Assembly (NCBI RefSeq): GCF_033343995.1
Contig: NZ_CP137573.1
Location: 3,939,001 to 4,003,000, forward strand
Source of the DNA: Streptomyces sp. HUAS YS2
GTDB taxonomy: Bacteria; Actinomycetota; Actinomycetes; Streptomycetales; Streptomycetaceae
Length of the DNA stretch: 64,000 nt
Reading direction: 5' to 3'
Shown in pieces: positions 7,589-15,844 of this stretch. The notes beneath the pieces were generated by a model, which saw only the letters and a program-made list of their open reading frames with translations, had not been told where the DNA came from and did not search any database. How positions within the stretch are numbered: the stretch's first letter is position 1; each line of letters starts with the position of its first letter. The translations under genes were made by a program, and so were the position numbers.

Positions 7589-8971
7589 TCAGAGGGTGCG
7601 GAGCAGCACGGCCGGGTTCTCCACACAGTCCGCCACGTAGCGCAGGAAGCCGCCCGCCGTGCCGCCGTCGCAGACCCGGTGGTCGAACGTGAGGGAGAGC
7701 TGCACGACCTGACGGACCGCCAACTCGCCCTGGTGGACCCAGGGCTTGGGGATGATCCGGCCCACGCCCAGCATGGCCGCCTCGGGGTGGTTGATGATCG
7801 GCGTGGAGCCGTCGACCCCGAACACCCCGTAGTTGTTCAGCGTGAACGTGCCGCCGGTCAGGTCCGCCGGCGTCAGCGTGCCCTGCCGGGCGGATTCCGT
7901 CAGCCGCGCGAACTCGGCGGTGAGGGACTCCGCCGTGCGGGTGTGCGCGTCGCGGACCACCGGGACGACGAGCCCGCGGTCGGTCTGCGCGGCGAAGCCG
8001 AGGTGCACCGACGGCAGCCGCACGATCTCCCGCGCGGCCGTGTCCACGGTCGAGTTCAGCTCCGGGAACCGCGCGAGCCCGGCCGTGCAGATCCGGGCGA
8101 GCAGCGCGAGCACGGAGATCTTCGGGCCGCCCGCCGCGTTCATCGCGGCGCGCGCCGCCATCAACTCCGTCGCGTCCGCGTCGACCCAGCAGGTCGCGTC
8201 CGGGATCTCGGTACGGCTGCGGGACAGCTTGTCCGCGACCGCGCCCCGGATCCCGCGCAGCGGGACTCTCCCCCAGCCTTCGGCCGGGGGCGCCCCCATC
8301 TCGCTTCGCTCGGCCCCTGCGGGGGCCGTGACGGGCTGGGGAGCAGGAGCGGGGGCCGGCGCCTCCGCGGCCCGTACCGCGTTCTCGACATCGGCCCGCA
8401 GGATCAGGCCGTCGGGTCCCGATCCGCGCAGCGTCCGCAGGTCCAGGCCCTTCTCACGGGCGAGCTTGCGCACCAGCGGCGAGATGACCGGAACCGGTCC
8501 GTCGACCACGGCCGGGGCGGGCGCGGAGACCGGGGCGGCGGCAGGCGCGGCAACGGCCGCGGTCGCCGGAGCGGTCACCGGACCGTCCCGGCGGACACGG
8601 CGTCGCCGGGCCGCGGGGCCCGCCGTGCCGTAGCCGACCAGCACGTTCCCGGAGTACTCCGAGGACTCCGCGTCCTTCGCCTCGGCCTTCTGCGGGGCGG
8701 CCGGAGCGACGGCCCCGTCGGCCGGCTCCCCCACGGCGACCGTCAGCAGCGGCGCGCCGACCGGAAGTTCGGTCCCCTCCTCGCCGAAGCGAGCGGTGAC
8801 CACGCCCCCGTACGGGCACGGCACCTCGACCATCGCCTTGGCCGTCTCGACCTCGACGACCGGCTGGTCGATGGCGACCACGTCGCCGACCGCGACCAGC
8901 CAGCGCACGATCTCCGCCTCGGTCAGTCCCTCACCGAGGTCGGGCAGCTTGAACTCGAGCACCTGAGCCAT
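7589..8971 (-). CDS. bkdC: Dihydrolipoamide acyltransferase E2 of the branched-chain 2-oxo acid dehydrogenase
   Basis: The 460-residue protein has the E2 order of domains: a lipoyl domain at 1-80 with the lipoyl-lysine in VETAKAMVE (K45), a flexible Ala/Pro linker, a peripheral-subunit-binding domain around VISPLVRKLAREKG, a second linker, and a catalytic domain ending with DHRVCDGG (H431, D435). E2 transfers the acyl group from E1 to CoA. The gene follows the E1-beta gene with an ATGA overlap. The linker before the catalytic domain contains a dispersed Streptomyces palindromic repeat translated in frame (8266-8327). Confidence 0.9.
   Translation of the reverse strand: MAQVLEFKLPDLGEGLTEAEIVRWLVAVGDVVAIDQPVVEVETAKAMVEVPCPYGGVVTARFGEEGTELPVGAPLLTVAVGEPADGAVAPAAPQKAEAKDAESSEYSGNVLVGYGTAGPAARRRRVRRDGPVTAPATAAVAAPAAAPVSAPAPAVVDGPVPVISPLVRKLAREKGLDLRTLRGSGPDGLILRADVENAVRAAEAPAPAPAPQPVTAPAGAERSEMGAPPAEGWGRVPLRGIRGAVADKLSRSRTEIPDATCWVDADATELMAARAAMNAAGGPKISVLALLARICTAGLARFPELNSTVDTAAREIVRLPSVHLGFAAQTDRGLVVPVVRDAHTRTAESLTAEFARLTESARQGTLTPADLTGGTFTLNNYGVFGVDGSTPIINHPEAAMLGVGRIIPKPWVHQGELAVRQVVQLSLTFDHRVCDGGTAGGFLRYVADCVENPAVLLRTL
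8266..8327. repeat. Dispersed Streptomyces palindromic repeat inside bkdC
   Basis: The segment contains a CCCCCAGCC...GGCCGGGGG inverted repeat followed by CGCCCCCATCTCGCTTCGCT. This pattern recurs in intergenic regions of Streptomyces genomes. Here it lies inside a gene and is translated in frame as GAERSEMGAPPAEGWG, in the linker between the E2 domains. A related copy lies at 63311-63360. Confidence 0.6.
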
Positions 8972-10002
8972 CAGCTCCCCGCCTCCCACTGCAGCCGCGC
9001 CACCGCGTCGAGGATCCGGTCGACGCCCGGCAGGTGGTGCCGCTCCAGCATGGGCGGCGGGTACGGGATGTCGAACCCGGCGACGCGCAGCACCGGCGCC
9101 TCCAGGTGGTGGAAGCAGCGCTCGGAGACCCGGGCCGCGATCTCACCGCCGGGACCGCCGAAGCCGGTCGACTCGTGGACGACGACCGCCCGGCCGGTGC
9201 GCCGCACCGACGCGCAGACCGTCTCGTCGTCGAACGGCACCAGGGAGCGCAGGTCGACGACCTCCAGGTCCCAGCCCTCGGCCTGCGCGGCCTCGGCGGC
9301 CTCCAGGCAGACCGGCACCGAGGGGCCGTACGTGATGAGCGTGGCGCTGGTGCCCCGGCGGCGTACGACGGCCTTGCCGATCGGCTCGACCGCCGCCGGC
9401 GACTCGGGCGACCAGTCCGCCTTCGACCAGTAGAGCCGCTTGGGCTCCAGGAAGATCACCGGGTCGTCGGAGGCGATCGCCGCCCGCAGCAACCCGTACG
9501 CGTCCTCCACCGTCGACGGGGCGACGACATGCAGGCCCGGGGTGGCGATGTAGTACGCCTCGGAGGAGTCGCTGTGGTGCTCGACCCCGCCGATTCCACC
9601 GCCGTACGGCACCCGCACCACCAGCGGCATCGGCATGGCGCCGCGCGTGCGGTTGCGCATCCGGGACACATGGCTGATCAGCTGCTCGAACGCCGGGTAG
9701 GCGAAGGCGTCGAACTGCATCTCGACGACCGGCCGCAGCCCGTACATCGCCATGCCGACCGCGGTGCCGAGGATGCCGGCCTCCGCGAGCGGCGTGTCCG
9801 TGACACGGTCCTCGCCGAACTCCTTCTGCAGCCCGTCGGTGACGCGGAAGACGCCGCCGAGCGTGCCGACGTCCTCGCCGAGCACGTGGACCGTCGGGTC
9901 CTCGGCCATCGCGTCCCGCATGGCGCGCTGCAGCGCCTGCGCCATGGTGGCCGGGCGCGGCTTCGCCGCCACCGTCTTCGCCACCGTCGTCGCCCTCGTC
10001 AT
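8971..10002 (-). CDS. bkdB: 2-oxo acid dehydrogenase E1 component, beta subunit
   Basis: The 343-residue protein is a transketolase-like E1-beta subunit: LGEDVGTLGGVFRVTDGL near residue 40, the pyrimidine-binding region, and a C-terminal half ending in the domain that contacts E2. With E1-alpha it decarboxylates 2-oxo acids from Val, Leu and Ile and forms the acyl-CoA primers used for branched fatty acids in Streptomyces. ATG 10002 is chosen because it makes a TGATG junction with the upstream bkdA stop; GTG 10005 is one codon longer. The stop overlaps the bkdC start. Confidence 0.9.
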   Translation of the reverse strand: MTRATTVAKTVAAKPRPATMAQALQRAMRDAMAEDPTVHVLGEDVGTLGGVFRVTDGLQKEFGEDRVTDTPLAEAGILGTAVGMAMYGLRPVVEMQFDAFAYPAFEQLISHVSRMRNRTRGAMPMPLVVRVPYGGGIGGVEHHSDSSEAYYIATPGLHVVAPSTVEDAYGLLRAAIASDDPVIFLEPKRLYWSKADWSPESPAAVEPIGKAVVRRRGTSATLITYGPSVPVCLEAAEAAQAEGWDLEVVDLRSLVPFDDETVCASVRRTGRAVVVHESTGFGGPGGEIAARVSERCFHHLEAPVLRVAGFDIPYPPPMLERHHLPGVDRILDAVARLQWEAGS

Positions 10003-11150
10003 CACGCCTCGCTCTCGGCGTCGAGCTCGGCCCGCAGCTGCGCCGCCTGCTCACGCAGCTGTGCCGTCTGTTCCGCGTACACGTGCGCGAACAGGTCCAT
10101 CGGGTCGAGCACCGGGTCGGCGTTCATCCGCTCGCGCAGCGCCGCCGCCATCGTCTCCGCGGCCTCGGCCGCCTCCCGTACGCCGTCCTCGCCGAGCACT
10201 CCGCGCTCCGTCAGGTCCCGCTCCAGAATCCGGATGGGATCGTGCTCGCGCCACGCCTCGACCTCGCTCTCCCCGCGGTAGCGGGTGGCGTCGTCGGCGT
10301 TGGTGTGGGCATCGATCCGGTAGGTGATCGCCTCGACGAGGGTCGGGCCGCCGCCGCGCCGGGCACGGGCCACCGCCTCGGTGAGGACCTGGTGCACGGC
10401 CACCGCGTCGTTGCCGTCGACCAGCCGGCCCGGCATCCCGTAGCCGACGGCCTTGTGGGCCAGGGACGGGGCGGCGGTCTGCTTGGCGAGCGGCACGGAG
10501 ATGGCGAAGCCGTTGTTCTGCACCAGGAAGACCACGGGGGCCTGCCACACGGCCGCGAAGTTCAGCGCCTCGTGGAAGTCGCCCTCGCTGGTGCCGCCGT
10601 CGCCGACCATGGCCAGCGCGACCACGTCGTCACCCTTGAGCCGGGCGGCGTGCGCCAGACCCACGGCGTGCGGCAGCTGGGTGGCCAGCGGGGTGCTCAG
10701 CGGGGCTATGCGGTGCTCGTGCGGGTCGTACCCGGTGTGCCAGTCGCCGCGCAGCAGCGTCAGGGCCTGCACGGGGTCGAGCCCGCGGGCCACGGCGGCG
10801 AGGGTGTCCCGGTACGACGGGAAGAGCCAGTCGCGCTCCTCCAGGGCCATCGCGGCGGCGACCTCGCACGCCTCCTGGCCGGTGGTGGAGGGGTAGACGG
10901 CGAGCCGGCCCTGCTTGGTCAGGGCGGTGGCCTGTGCGTTGTACCGCCGGCCGCGCACCAGCTCGGCGTACAGCCGGAGCAGCAGCTCGGGGTCGGCGTC
11001 GGCCATGGCGTCCGTGCCGATCACCCGGAAGGGCGTGGCGTCGGGGAGCAGCGGCGCCGGGTCGACGCGCGGCTGCCACGCCGGCGGCGGGGCGGGCCGG
11101 TTGGCGACGGCGGCGGGCGGCGCTTGGACTGTCGAACTGCGCTGTTGCAA
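10002..11150 (-). CDS. bkdA: 2-oxo acid dehydrogenase E1 component, alpha subunit
   Basis: The 382-residue protein is a thiamine-diphosphate E1-alpha subunit with the TPP motif GDGGTSEGDFHEALNFAA followed by QNNGFAIS. Sequence similarity, as I recall it, is closest to the Streptomyces avermitilis BkdF/BkdA type. An open frame extends to 11219, but TTG 11150 has GAGGAGG 8 nt upstream, which is the best ribosome-binding arrangement; GTG 11159 lies inside that site. It is the first gene of the bkdABC operon and is divergent from an Lrp-type regulator, as in other Streptomyces bkd loci. Confidence 0.87.
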   Translation of the reverse strand: MQQRSSTVQAPPAAVANRPAPPPAWQPRVDPAPLLPDATPFRVIGTDAMADADPELLLRLYAELVRGRRYNAQATALTKQGRLAVYPSTTGQEACEVAAAMALEERDWLFPSYRDTLAAVARGLDPVQALTLLRGDWHTGYDPHEHRIAPLSTPLATQLPHAVGLAHAARLKGDDVVALAMVGDGGTSEGDFHEALNFAAVWQAPVVFLVQNNGFAISVPLAKQTAAPSLAHKAVGYGMPGRLVDGNDAVAVHQVLTEAVARARRGGGPTLVEAITYRIDAHTNADDATRYRGESEVEAWREHDPIRILERDLTERGVLGEDGVREAAEAAETMAAALRERMNADPVLDPMDLFAHVYAEQTAQLREQAAQLRAELDAESEA

Positions 11151-11221
11151 CGAGTCCACCTCCTCGTGGGAGCGGGCATAAGACCCGAAGGCGGGTGGCG
11201 CGGGTGTGGCGCGCCTCACCT

Positions 11222-11235
11222 ACCGATTGTTCGGT
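11222..11235. promoter_or_regulatory. Palindrome in the bkdA-lrp divergent promoter
   Basis: ACCGATTGTTCGGT is an inverted repeat with 5-bp arms and a 4-nt spacer, between bkdA and the Lrp regulator. With its flank it shares about 13 of 18 positions and the same symmetry with the presumed PaaR operators at 14026-14043 and 18681-18698. A DnaA box (TGTGGACAA, 11270-11278) lies 35 bp away. It may bind the Lrp protein or PaaR. Confidence 0.4.
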
Positions 11236-11336
11236 CGTGGACGCATTTTGGCTACAGGCACCCTCAGCCTGTGGACAATCGGTTCTCCACGGCTTGGGAT
11301 GGAAGCAGGTCGTCCATGGGAGAGAGGCGGGGGGAC

Positions 11337-11846
11337 ATGGCGGATGAACAAATGGCCGAGGGCGGGGAGCACGCGCTCGCGCCGCGCCCGCTCGACGCCA
11401 TCGACAAGGCCATTCTGCGCATCCTGCAGACGGACGGGCGCGCCTCGATACGCTCCGTGGCCGAACGGGTCCACGTCTCGCGGGCCAACGCCTACGCTCG
11501 GATCAACCGGCTGATCGACGACGGCGTGATCCGCGGTTTCAGCGCACGCCTGAACCACGAACGGGCCGGGCACGGCGCGTCCGCGTACATCACTCTCAAG
11601 ATCGTCCAGAACTCCTGGCGCACGGTTCGCGAACAGCTCCAGGCCCTGCCGGGAGCCGCGCACATCGCCCTGGTCAGCGGCGATTTCGACGTGCTGCTGC
11701 TGGTGCACACGCCGGACAACAGGACGCTGCGCGAGCTCGTCCTGACGAAGATCCAGTCGATCCCCGAGGTGCTGTCCACCCGCACCCTGCTGGTCTTCGA
11801 GGAGACGGATCTGGATCCGGACCGGGCCGCCCCCGACCGGCCCTGA
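11337..11846 (+). CDS. bkdR: Lrp/AsnC-family regulator of the bkd operon
   Basis: The 169-residue protein has an N-terminal winged HTH (DKAILRILQTDGRASIRSVA, then VSRANAYARINRLIDDGVI) and a C-terminal RAM/AsnC effector-binding domain with SGDFDVLLLVHTPD. Lrp-type regulators sense amino acids and form octamers; BkdR proteins control branched-chain 2-oxo acid dehydrogenase operons in several bacteria. The start ATG 11337 follows a GGCGGGGGG purine tract; ATG 11316 is in frame but lacks a clear site. The gene is divergent from bkdA, which supports local control of that operon. Confidence 0.83.
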   Translation: MADEQMAEGGEHALAPRPLDAIDKAILRILQTDGRASIRSVAERVHVSRANAYARINRLIDDGVIRGFSARLNHERAGHGASAYITLKIVQNSWRTVREQLQALPGAAHIALVSGDFDVLLLVHTPDNRTLRELVLTKIQSIPEVLSTRTLLVFEETDLDPDRAAPDRP

Positions 11847-11862
11847 GGGCGGCCGGGGGCGG
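11827..11862. terminator. Probable bidirectional terminator between bkdR and paaR
   Basis: CCGCCCCCG (11827-11835) and CGGGGGCGG (11854-11862) form a 9-bp outer stem with further GC pairing inside. The hairpin covers the bkdR stop codon between two convergent genes. Confidence 0.5.
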
Positions 11863-11871
11863 AAACACGGC

Positions 11872-12471
11872 TCAGCGCGCGGTGCGCAGCCCGTCGAACG
11901 CGAGGTGCACGACGGTGTCCGCCAGCTGCTCGCGGTCCGTGTCGGCGCCCGGATGCGGGCGGTACCACTCCACCAGCGAGTTCACCATGCCGAACAGCAG
12001 ACGGGTCGCGAGCCGGATGTCCACGTCCGCCCGCAGGTCCCCGTCGGCGACGGCCGCCTTCAGCAGCTCCGCCACCCGGTGGTCGAACTCGCGGCGCCGC
12101 TCCAGCGCCCACCGCTCGGTCTTGGTGTTGCCGCGCACCCGCAGCAGCAGCGTCACGTACGGCAGCTCCGCCGTCAGCACCTCGACCGTCCGCCGCGTCA
12201 CGTACTCGACCCGCTCGACGGCCCGGCCGCGCTGCGCCCCGGGCTCCTCCAGGATCCCGAAGAGCCCGTCGAGCGCCCGGCTCACCGCGCGCCGCAGCAG
12301 CTCCTCCTTGCCGGCCACATGGTGGTAGATCGAGGACTTGGAGATGCCGGCCGCCTTGGACAGGTGCTCCATGGACGTGCCGTCGTAACCGCGCTCGTTG
12401 AAGACCCGCACCGCGACCGAGAGCAGCGTCTCCGGGGTGTACGTGTCACGCTTCGCCGTCGTCACGGTCAC
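11872..12471 (-). CDS. paaR: TetR-family repressor, probable PaaR
   Basis: The 199-residue protein has a TetR N-terminal HTH: TPETLLSVAVRVFNERGYDG followed by the recognition helix region KAAGISKSSIYHHVAGKEEL. The C-terminal helical domain would bind the effector. PaaR proteins are TetR repressors that release DNA when they bind phenylacetyl-CoA. The gene begins with GTG 12471 in a GTGA overlap with the paaH stop and sits between bkd and paa genes. Two identical 18-bp palindromes in the adjacent paa promoters are its likely operators. The assignment to paa rests on this context. Confidence 0.8.
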   Translation of the reverse strand: MTVTTAKRDTYTPETLLSVAVRVFNERGYDGTSMEHLSKAAGISKSSIYHHVAGKEELLRRAVSRALDGLFGILEEPGAQRGRAVERVEYVTRRTVEVLTAELPYVTLLLRVRGNTKTERWALERRREFDHRVAELLKAAVADGDLRADVDIRLATRLLFGMVNSLVEWYRPHPGADTDREQLADTVVHLAFDGLRTAR

Positions 12472-13973
12472 TCGCCCCCCTCGGCGTACGCCTTGCGGTA
12501 CAGCGCCAGAGAGGGCGCGTAGCGGCTGCCGGGGGTCCGCTTGTCCAGCTCCTCGAGCAGCTCGTGCGCCCAGCCGGCGCCGAGGCGGCGGCCCCATTCG
12601 ACGGGCCCGAGCGGGTAGTTGACGCCCAGCCGCATGGCGGTGTCGACGTCCTCGGCGGAGGCGACCCCCTTGGCGACGGCGTCGGTGGCGAGGTCGATCA
12701 GCATCGCCACGGTCCGCGCGACGATCATGCCGGGGACGTCGGCTATGACGCTGACCTTCTTGCCGAGCGCCTGGAACAGGCCTATCGCCTCGCGCAGCGT
12801 CTCCCCCGAGGTGTCCTCCGAGGCCGACAGCGCGATCCGGGTGGCCTTGCGGTAGTCGAGCGCCAGGTCGTAGAAGACGACGTCGCGGAACTCGATCGAG
12901 GTCTGGCCGTCCGCGAGCGCCAGCTGCCCGCCGCTCGGCAGCACGATGCGGGTGCCGCGGTCCTCCTCGACCTCGTGGACCGTGATCCCGGCCTCGCGGA
13001 CCATCGCGAGCAGCTCCTGCGCCGGACCCAGATCACCACCCTCGACGGTGATCTCGGCCGGCGGCTCGGTCGGCGGCGCGGTGTGCGGCTCGGGGGCGGT
13101 CGCGCCGTCCTCGTACGCGTACCAGCCCCGGCCCGACTTGCGGCCCAGGCGGCCGGACTCGACCAGCCGGCGCTGGGCGAGCGAAGGAGTGAACTTCGGG
13201 TCCTGGTAGAAGGACTCCCAGACGGACCGGGTGACCGCCTCGTTCACGTCCTGGCCGATCAGGTCGGTCAGCTCGAACGGGCCCATCCGGAAGCCGCCGC
13301 ACTCGCGCAGCACGGCGTCGATGGTGGCCGGGTCCGCACCGCGCTCCTCGTACACCCTCAGCGCCTCGGCGTAGAAGGGGCGAGCGATCCGGTTGACGAT
13401 GAAGCCGGGGGTGTCGGCGCAGCGCACCGGGGTCTTCCCCCAGGCCTTCGCCGTCTCGTAGGCGGCGGTGGCCACCGTGTCGGCGGTGGCGTGCCCGCTG
13501 ACCACCTCGACCAGCGGCAGCAGCGGCGCCGGGTTGAAGAAGTGCAGGCCGACGAATCGCTCCGGCACCCGCAGCGCTCCGGCGACGGCCGTGACGGAGA
13601 GCGAGGAGGTGTTCGTCGCGAGCAGGCAGGTGTCGTCGACGACCTTCTCCAGCTCCGTGAAGAGCTCCTGCTTGACGTCCAGGCGCTCGACGACTGCCTC
13701 GACGACGAGCGCGCTGTCGGCGAGCTCGTCGAGCCGCTCGGCCGGGTGCAGGCGGGCGACGGCGGCGGCGCGCGCGTCCGCGTCCAGCTTGCCCTTCTCG
13801 ACCAGACGGTCCAGACGGGCGGCGATCGCCGCGGCGGCTGCCTCGGCCCGACCGGGAACGGTGTCGTGGAGCCGGACCGGGTGGCCCGCGACCAGCGCGA
13901 CCTGGGCGATTCCCTGGCCCATGGTGCCGGTGCCGACGACGGAGACGGTTCGGCTGTGCTCGATGGCGGTCAT
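12468..13973 (-). CDS. paaH: 3-hydroxyacyl-CoA dehydrogenase PaaH
   Basis: The 501-residue enzyme oxidises 3-hydroxyadipyl-CoA (or a similar 3-hydroxyacyl-CoA) with NAD. It begins with the dinucleotide motif VVGTGTMGQGIAQ at 12-24 and has the catalytic-His segment LHFFNPAP (H144). It contains two C-terminal 3HCDH domains, one at about 185-290 and a second at about 390-495, the arrangement of PaaH/PaaC-type and some hydroxybutyryl-CoA dehydrogenases. It is transcribed away from paaN across a region with a PaaR-type operator and overlaps the downstream regulator gene by 4 nt. Confidence 0.88.
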   Translation of the reverse strand: MTAIEHSRTVSVVGTGTMGQGIAQVALVAGHPVRLHDTVPGRAEAAAAAIAARLDRLVEKGKLDADARAAAVARLHPAERLDELADSALVVEAVVERLDVKQELFTELEKVVDDTCLLATNTSSLSVTAVAGALRVPERFVGLHFFNPAPLLPLVEVVSGHATADTVATAAYETAKAWGKTPVRCADTPGFIVNRIARPFYAEALRVYEERGADPATIDAVLRECGGFRMGPFELTDLIGQDVNEAVTRSVWESFYQDPKFTPSLAQRRLVESGRLGRKSGRGWYAYEDGATAPEPHTAPPTEPPAEITVEGGDLGPAQELLAMVREAGITVHEVEEDRGTRIVLPSGGQLALADGQTSIEFRDVVFYDLALDYRKATRIALSASEDTSGETLREAIGLFQALGKKVSVIADVPGMIVARTVAMLIDLATDAVAKGVASAEDVDTAMRLGVNYPLGPVEWGRRLGAGWAHELLEELDKRTPGSRYAPSLALYRKAYAEGGE

Positions 13974-13996
13974 GCCGGTGATCCTCCCCTACTCGG

Positions 13997-14005
13997 TTAT
14001 CCACA
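13997..14005 (+). promoter_or_regulatory. DnaA box in the paaH-paaN intergenic region
   Basis: TTATCCACA is a close match to the Streptomyces DnaA box TTGTCCACA and identical to the Escherichia coli consensus. It lies 20 bp from the presumed PaaR operator. Confidence 0.45.
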
Positions 14006-14025
14006 GGTTCTGCGGACCCCCTTGT

Positions 14026-14043
14026 ACCGACCGATCGTTCGGT
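14026..14043. promoter_or_regulatory. Presumed PaaR operator 1 (paaH-paaN)
   Basis: ACCGACCGATCGTTCGGT is the exact reverse complement of the 18-mer at 18681-18698. It is a near-perfect palindrome centred on CGATCG, between divergent paaH and paaN, about 50 bp from each start codon. A TetR-type dimer, encoded by the linked paaR, is the likely ligand. Confidence 0.75.
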
Positions 14044-14097
14044 TACTCTAGCTCTGTCCGCCCCTTCCTGCCCAGCTCACCGAGGAGTTGGTCCTTG

Positions 14098-15795
14098 ATG
14101 GCCGCCGCTCAGCTGACCACCGACACCCTGGCCGAGAGGCACCGGCCGACGCTCGACCAGGCACTCGACACCATCCGCACCCGCGCCTACTGGTCCCCGC
14201 ACCCCGAGCACCCCAAGGCGTACGGGGAGCACGGCTCGCTGGGCGCCGCCGAGGGCCTCGCCGCGTACCAGGGACTGCTGGACGGCCGCTTCGAGCTCGA
14301 CCAGCCCGGCACCGACGGCTGGACCGGCGGCGAGATCTCGCCGTACGGCCCGGTGCTCGGCGTCGAGTACCCGCACGCCGACATCGACGTGCTGCTGCCC
14401 GCGATGCGCGCCGGGACGGCCGCCTGGCGCGAGGCCGGCGCCGAGACCCGCGCGCTGGTCTGCCTGGAGATCCTCGCCCGGATCTCCGCCCGCACCCACG
14501 AGTTCGCCCACGCCGTCATGCACACCAGCGGCCAGGCGTTCATGATGGCGTTCCAGGCCGGCGGCCCGCACGCCCAGGACCGCGGCCTGGAGGCCGTCGC
14601 GTACGCGTACGCCGAGCAGACCCGCACCCCGGCCGGCGAGGCCGCGTGGTCCAAGCCGCAGGGCAAGCGGGACCCGCTGGAGCTGACCAAGTCCTTCACC
14701 CCGGTCGCCCGCGGCATCGCGCTGATGATCGGCTGCAACACCTTCCCGACCTGGAACGGCTACCCGGGCCTGTTCGCCTCCCTCGCCACCGGCAACCCGG
14801 TCCTGGTCAAGCCGCACCCGCGGGCCGTCCTCCCGCTGGCGCTCACCGTGCGGGTCGCCCGCGAGGTGCTCGCCGAGGCCGGGTTCGACCCGAACCTGGT
14901 CGCGCTGGCCGTCGAGCGGCCCGGCGAGGGCATCGCGAAGACCCTCGCGGTCCGCCCCGAGATCAAGATCATCGACTACACCGGCTCCACCGCCTTCGGT
15001 GACTGGCTGGAGGAGAACGCCCGGCAGGCCCAGGTCTACACGGAGAAGGCCGGCGTCAACACGGTCGTCGTCGACTCCACCGACAACTACAAGGGCATGC
15101 TCTCCAACCTGGCCTTCTCGCTCTCCCTCTACAGCGGCCAGATGTGCACCACCCCGCAGAACCTGCTGATCCCGCGCGACGGCATCGCCACCGACGCGGG
15201 CCCCAAGTCGTACGACGAGGTCGTCACCGATCTCGCGGCGGCCGTCGGCGGTCTGCTCGGTGACGACGCCCGGGCCAACGCGCTGCTCGGCGCCCTGGTC
15301 AACCCGGATGTGAAGGCCCGCCTGGAGGCGGCCGCCGGGCTCGGCGAGGTCGCCCTGGAGTCGCGCGAGGTCGCGAACCCGGACTTCCCCGGCGCGGTCG
15401 TCCGCACCCCGGTCATCGTGAAGCTGGACGGCTCCAAGCCCGAGGCGCAGGCCGCGTACTTCTCCGAGTGCTTCGGCCCGGTCTCCTTCGCCGTCCGGGT
15501 CGACTCCACGGACGACGCGGTGGAGCTGCTGCGCCGCACCGTGCGGGAGAAGGGCGCGATGACCGTCGGCGCGTACACGACGTCCCCGGACGTCGAGCGG
15601 GCCGTCGAGGAGGTCTGCCTGGAGGAGTCGGCGCAGCTCTCGCTGAACCTGACCGGCGGCGTCTACGTCAACCAGACGGCGGCGTTCTCCGACTTCCACG
15701 GCTCCGGCGGCAACCCGGCGGCCAACGCGGCGCTGTGCGACGGCGCGTTCGTCGCCAACCGCTTCCGCGTCGTCGAGGTCCGCCGCCAGGCCTGA
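14098..15795 (+). CDS. paaN: Phenylacetic acid degradation protein PaaN (aldehyde dehydrogenase-like)
   Basis: The 565-residue protein matches PaaN, the aldehyde-dehydrogenase-fold enzyme that in many actinobacteria oxidises the semialdehyde formed on opening the oxepin-CoA ring. It has the ALDH glycine motif region DYTGSTAFGDWLE, the nucleophile-Cys segment LYSGQMCTTPQN, and a C-terminal oligomerisation segment. ATG 14098 is preceded by GAGGAG at 14082-14087. It is divergent from paaH across the operator at 14026-14043 and converges on trmH. It lacks the R-specific hydratase domain of PaaZ, so another enzyme must supply that step. Confidence 0.9.
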   Translation: MAAAQLTTDTLAERHRPTLDQALDTIRTRAYWSPHPEHPKAYGEHGSLGAAEGLAAYQGLLDGRFELDQPGTDGWTGGEISPYGPVLGVEYPHADIDVLLPAMRAGTAAWREAGAETRALVCLEILARISARTHEFAHAVMHTSGQAFMMAFQAGGPHAQDRGLEAVAYAYAEQTRTPAGEAAWSKPQGKRDPLELTKSFTPVARGIALMIGCNTFPTWNGYPGLFASLATGNPVLVKPHPRAVLPLALTVRVAREVLAEAGFDPNLVALAVERPGEGIAKTLAVRPEIKIIDYTGSTAFGDWLEENARQAQVYTEKAGVNTVVVDSTDNYKGMLSNLAFSLSLYSGQMCTTPQNLLIPRDGIATDAGPKSYDEVVTDLAAAVGGLLGDDARANALLGALVNPDVKARLEAAAGLGEVALESREVANPDFPGAVVRTPVIVKLDGSKPEAQAAYFSECFGPVSFAVRVDSTDDAVELLRRTVREKGAMTVGAYTTSPDVERAVEEVCLEESAQLSLNLTGGVYVNQTAAFSDFHGSGGNPAANAALCDGAFVANRFRVVEVRRQA

Positions 15796-15844
15796 CGCAG
15801 GACCCGACGCACGGCCCGGCATCCGGGCGACGTACGGGCGGCCC

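Noticed and set aside
9889..9902. Other CACGTG hexamers (for example here and near 1888, 22190, 33900 and 50765) as parS sites
   Set aside because: The flanks lack GTTT/AAAC and match the 14-mer at 10 or fewer positions; CACGTG alone is common in GC-rich DNA.
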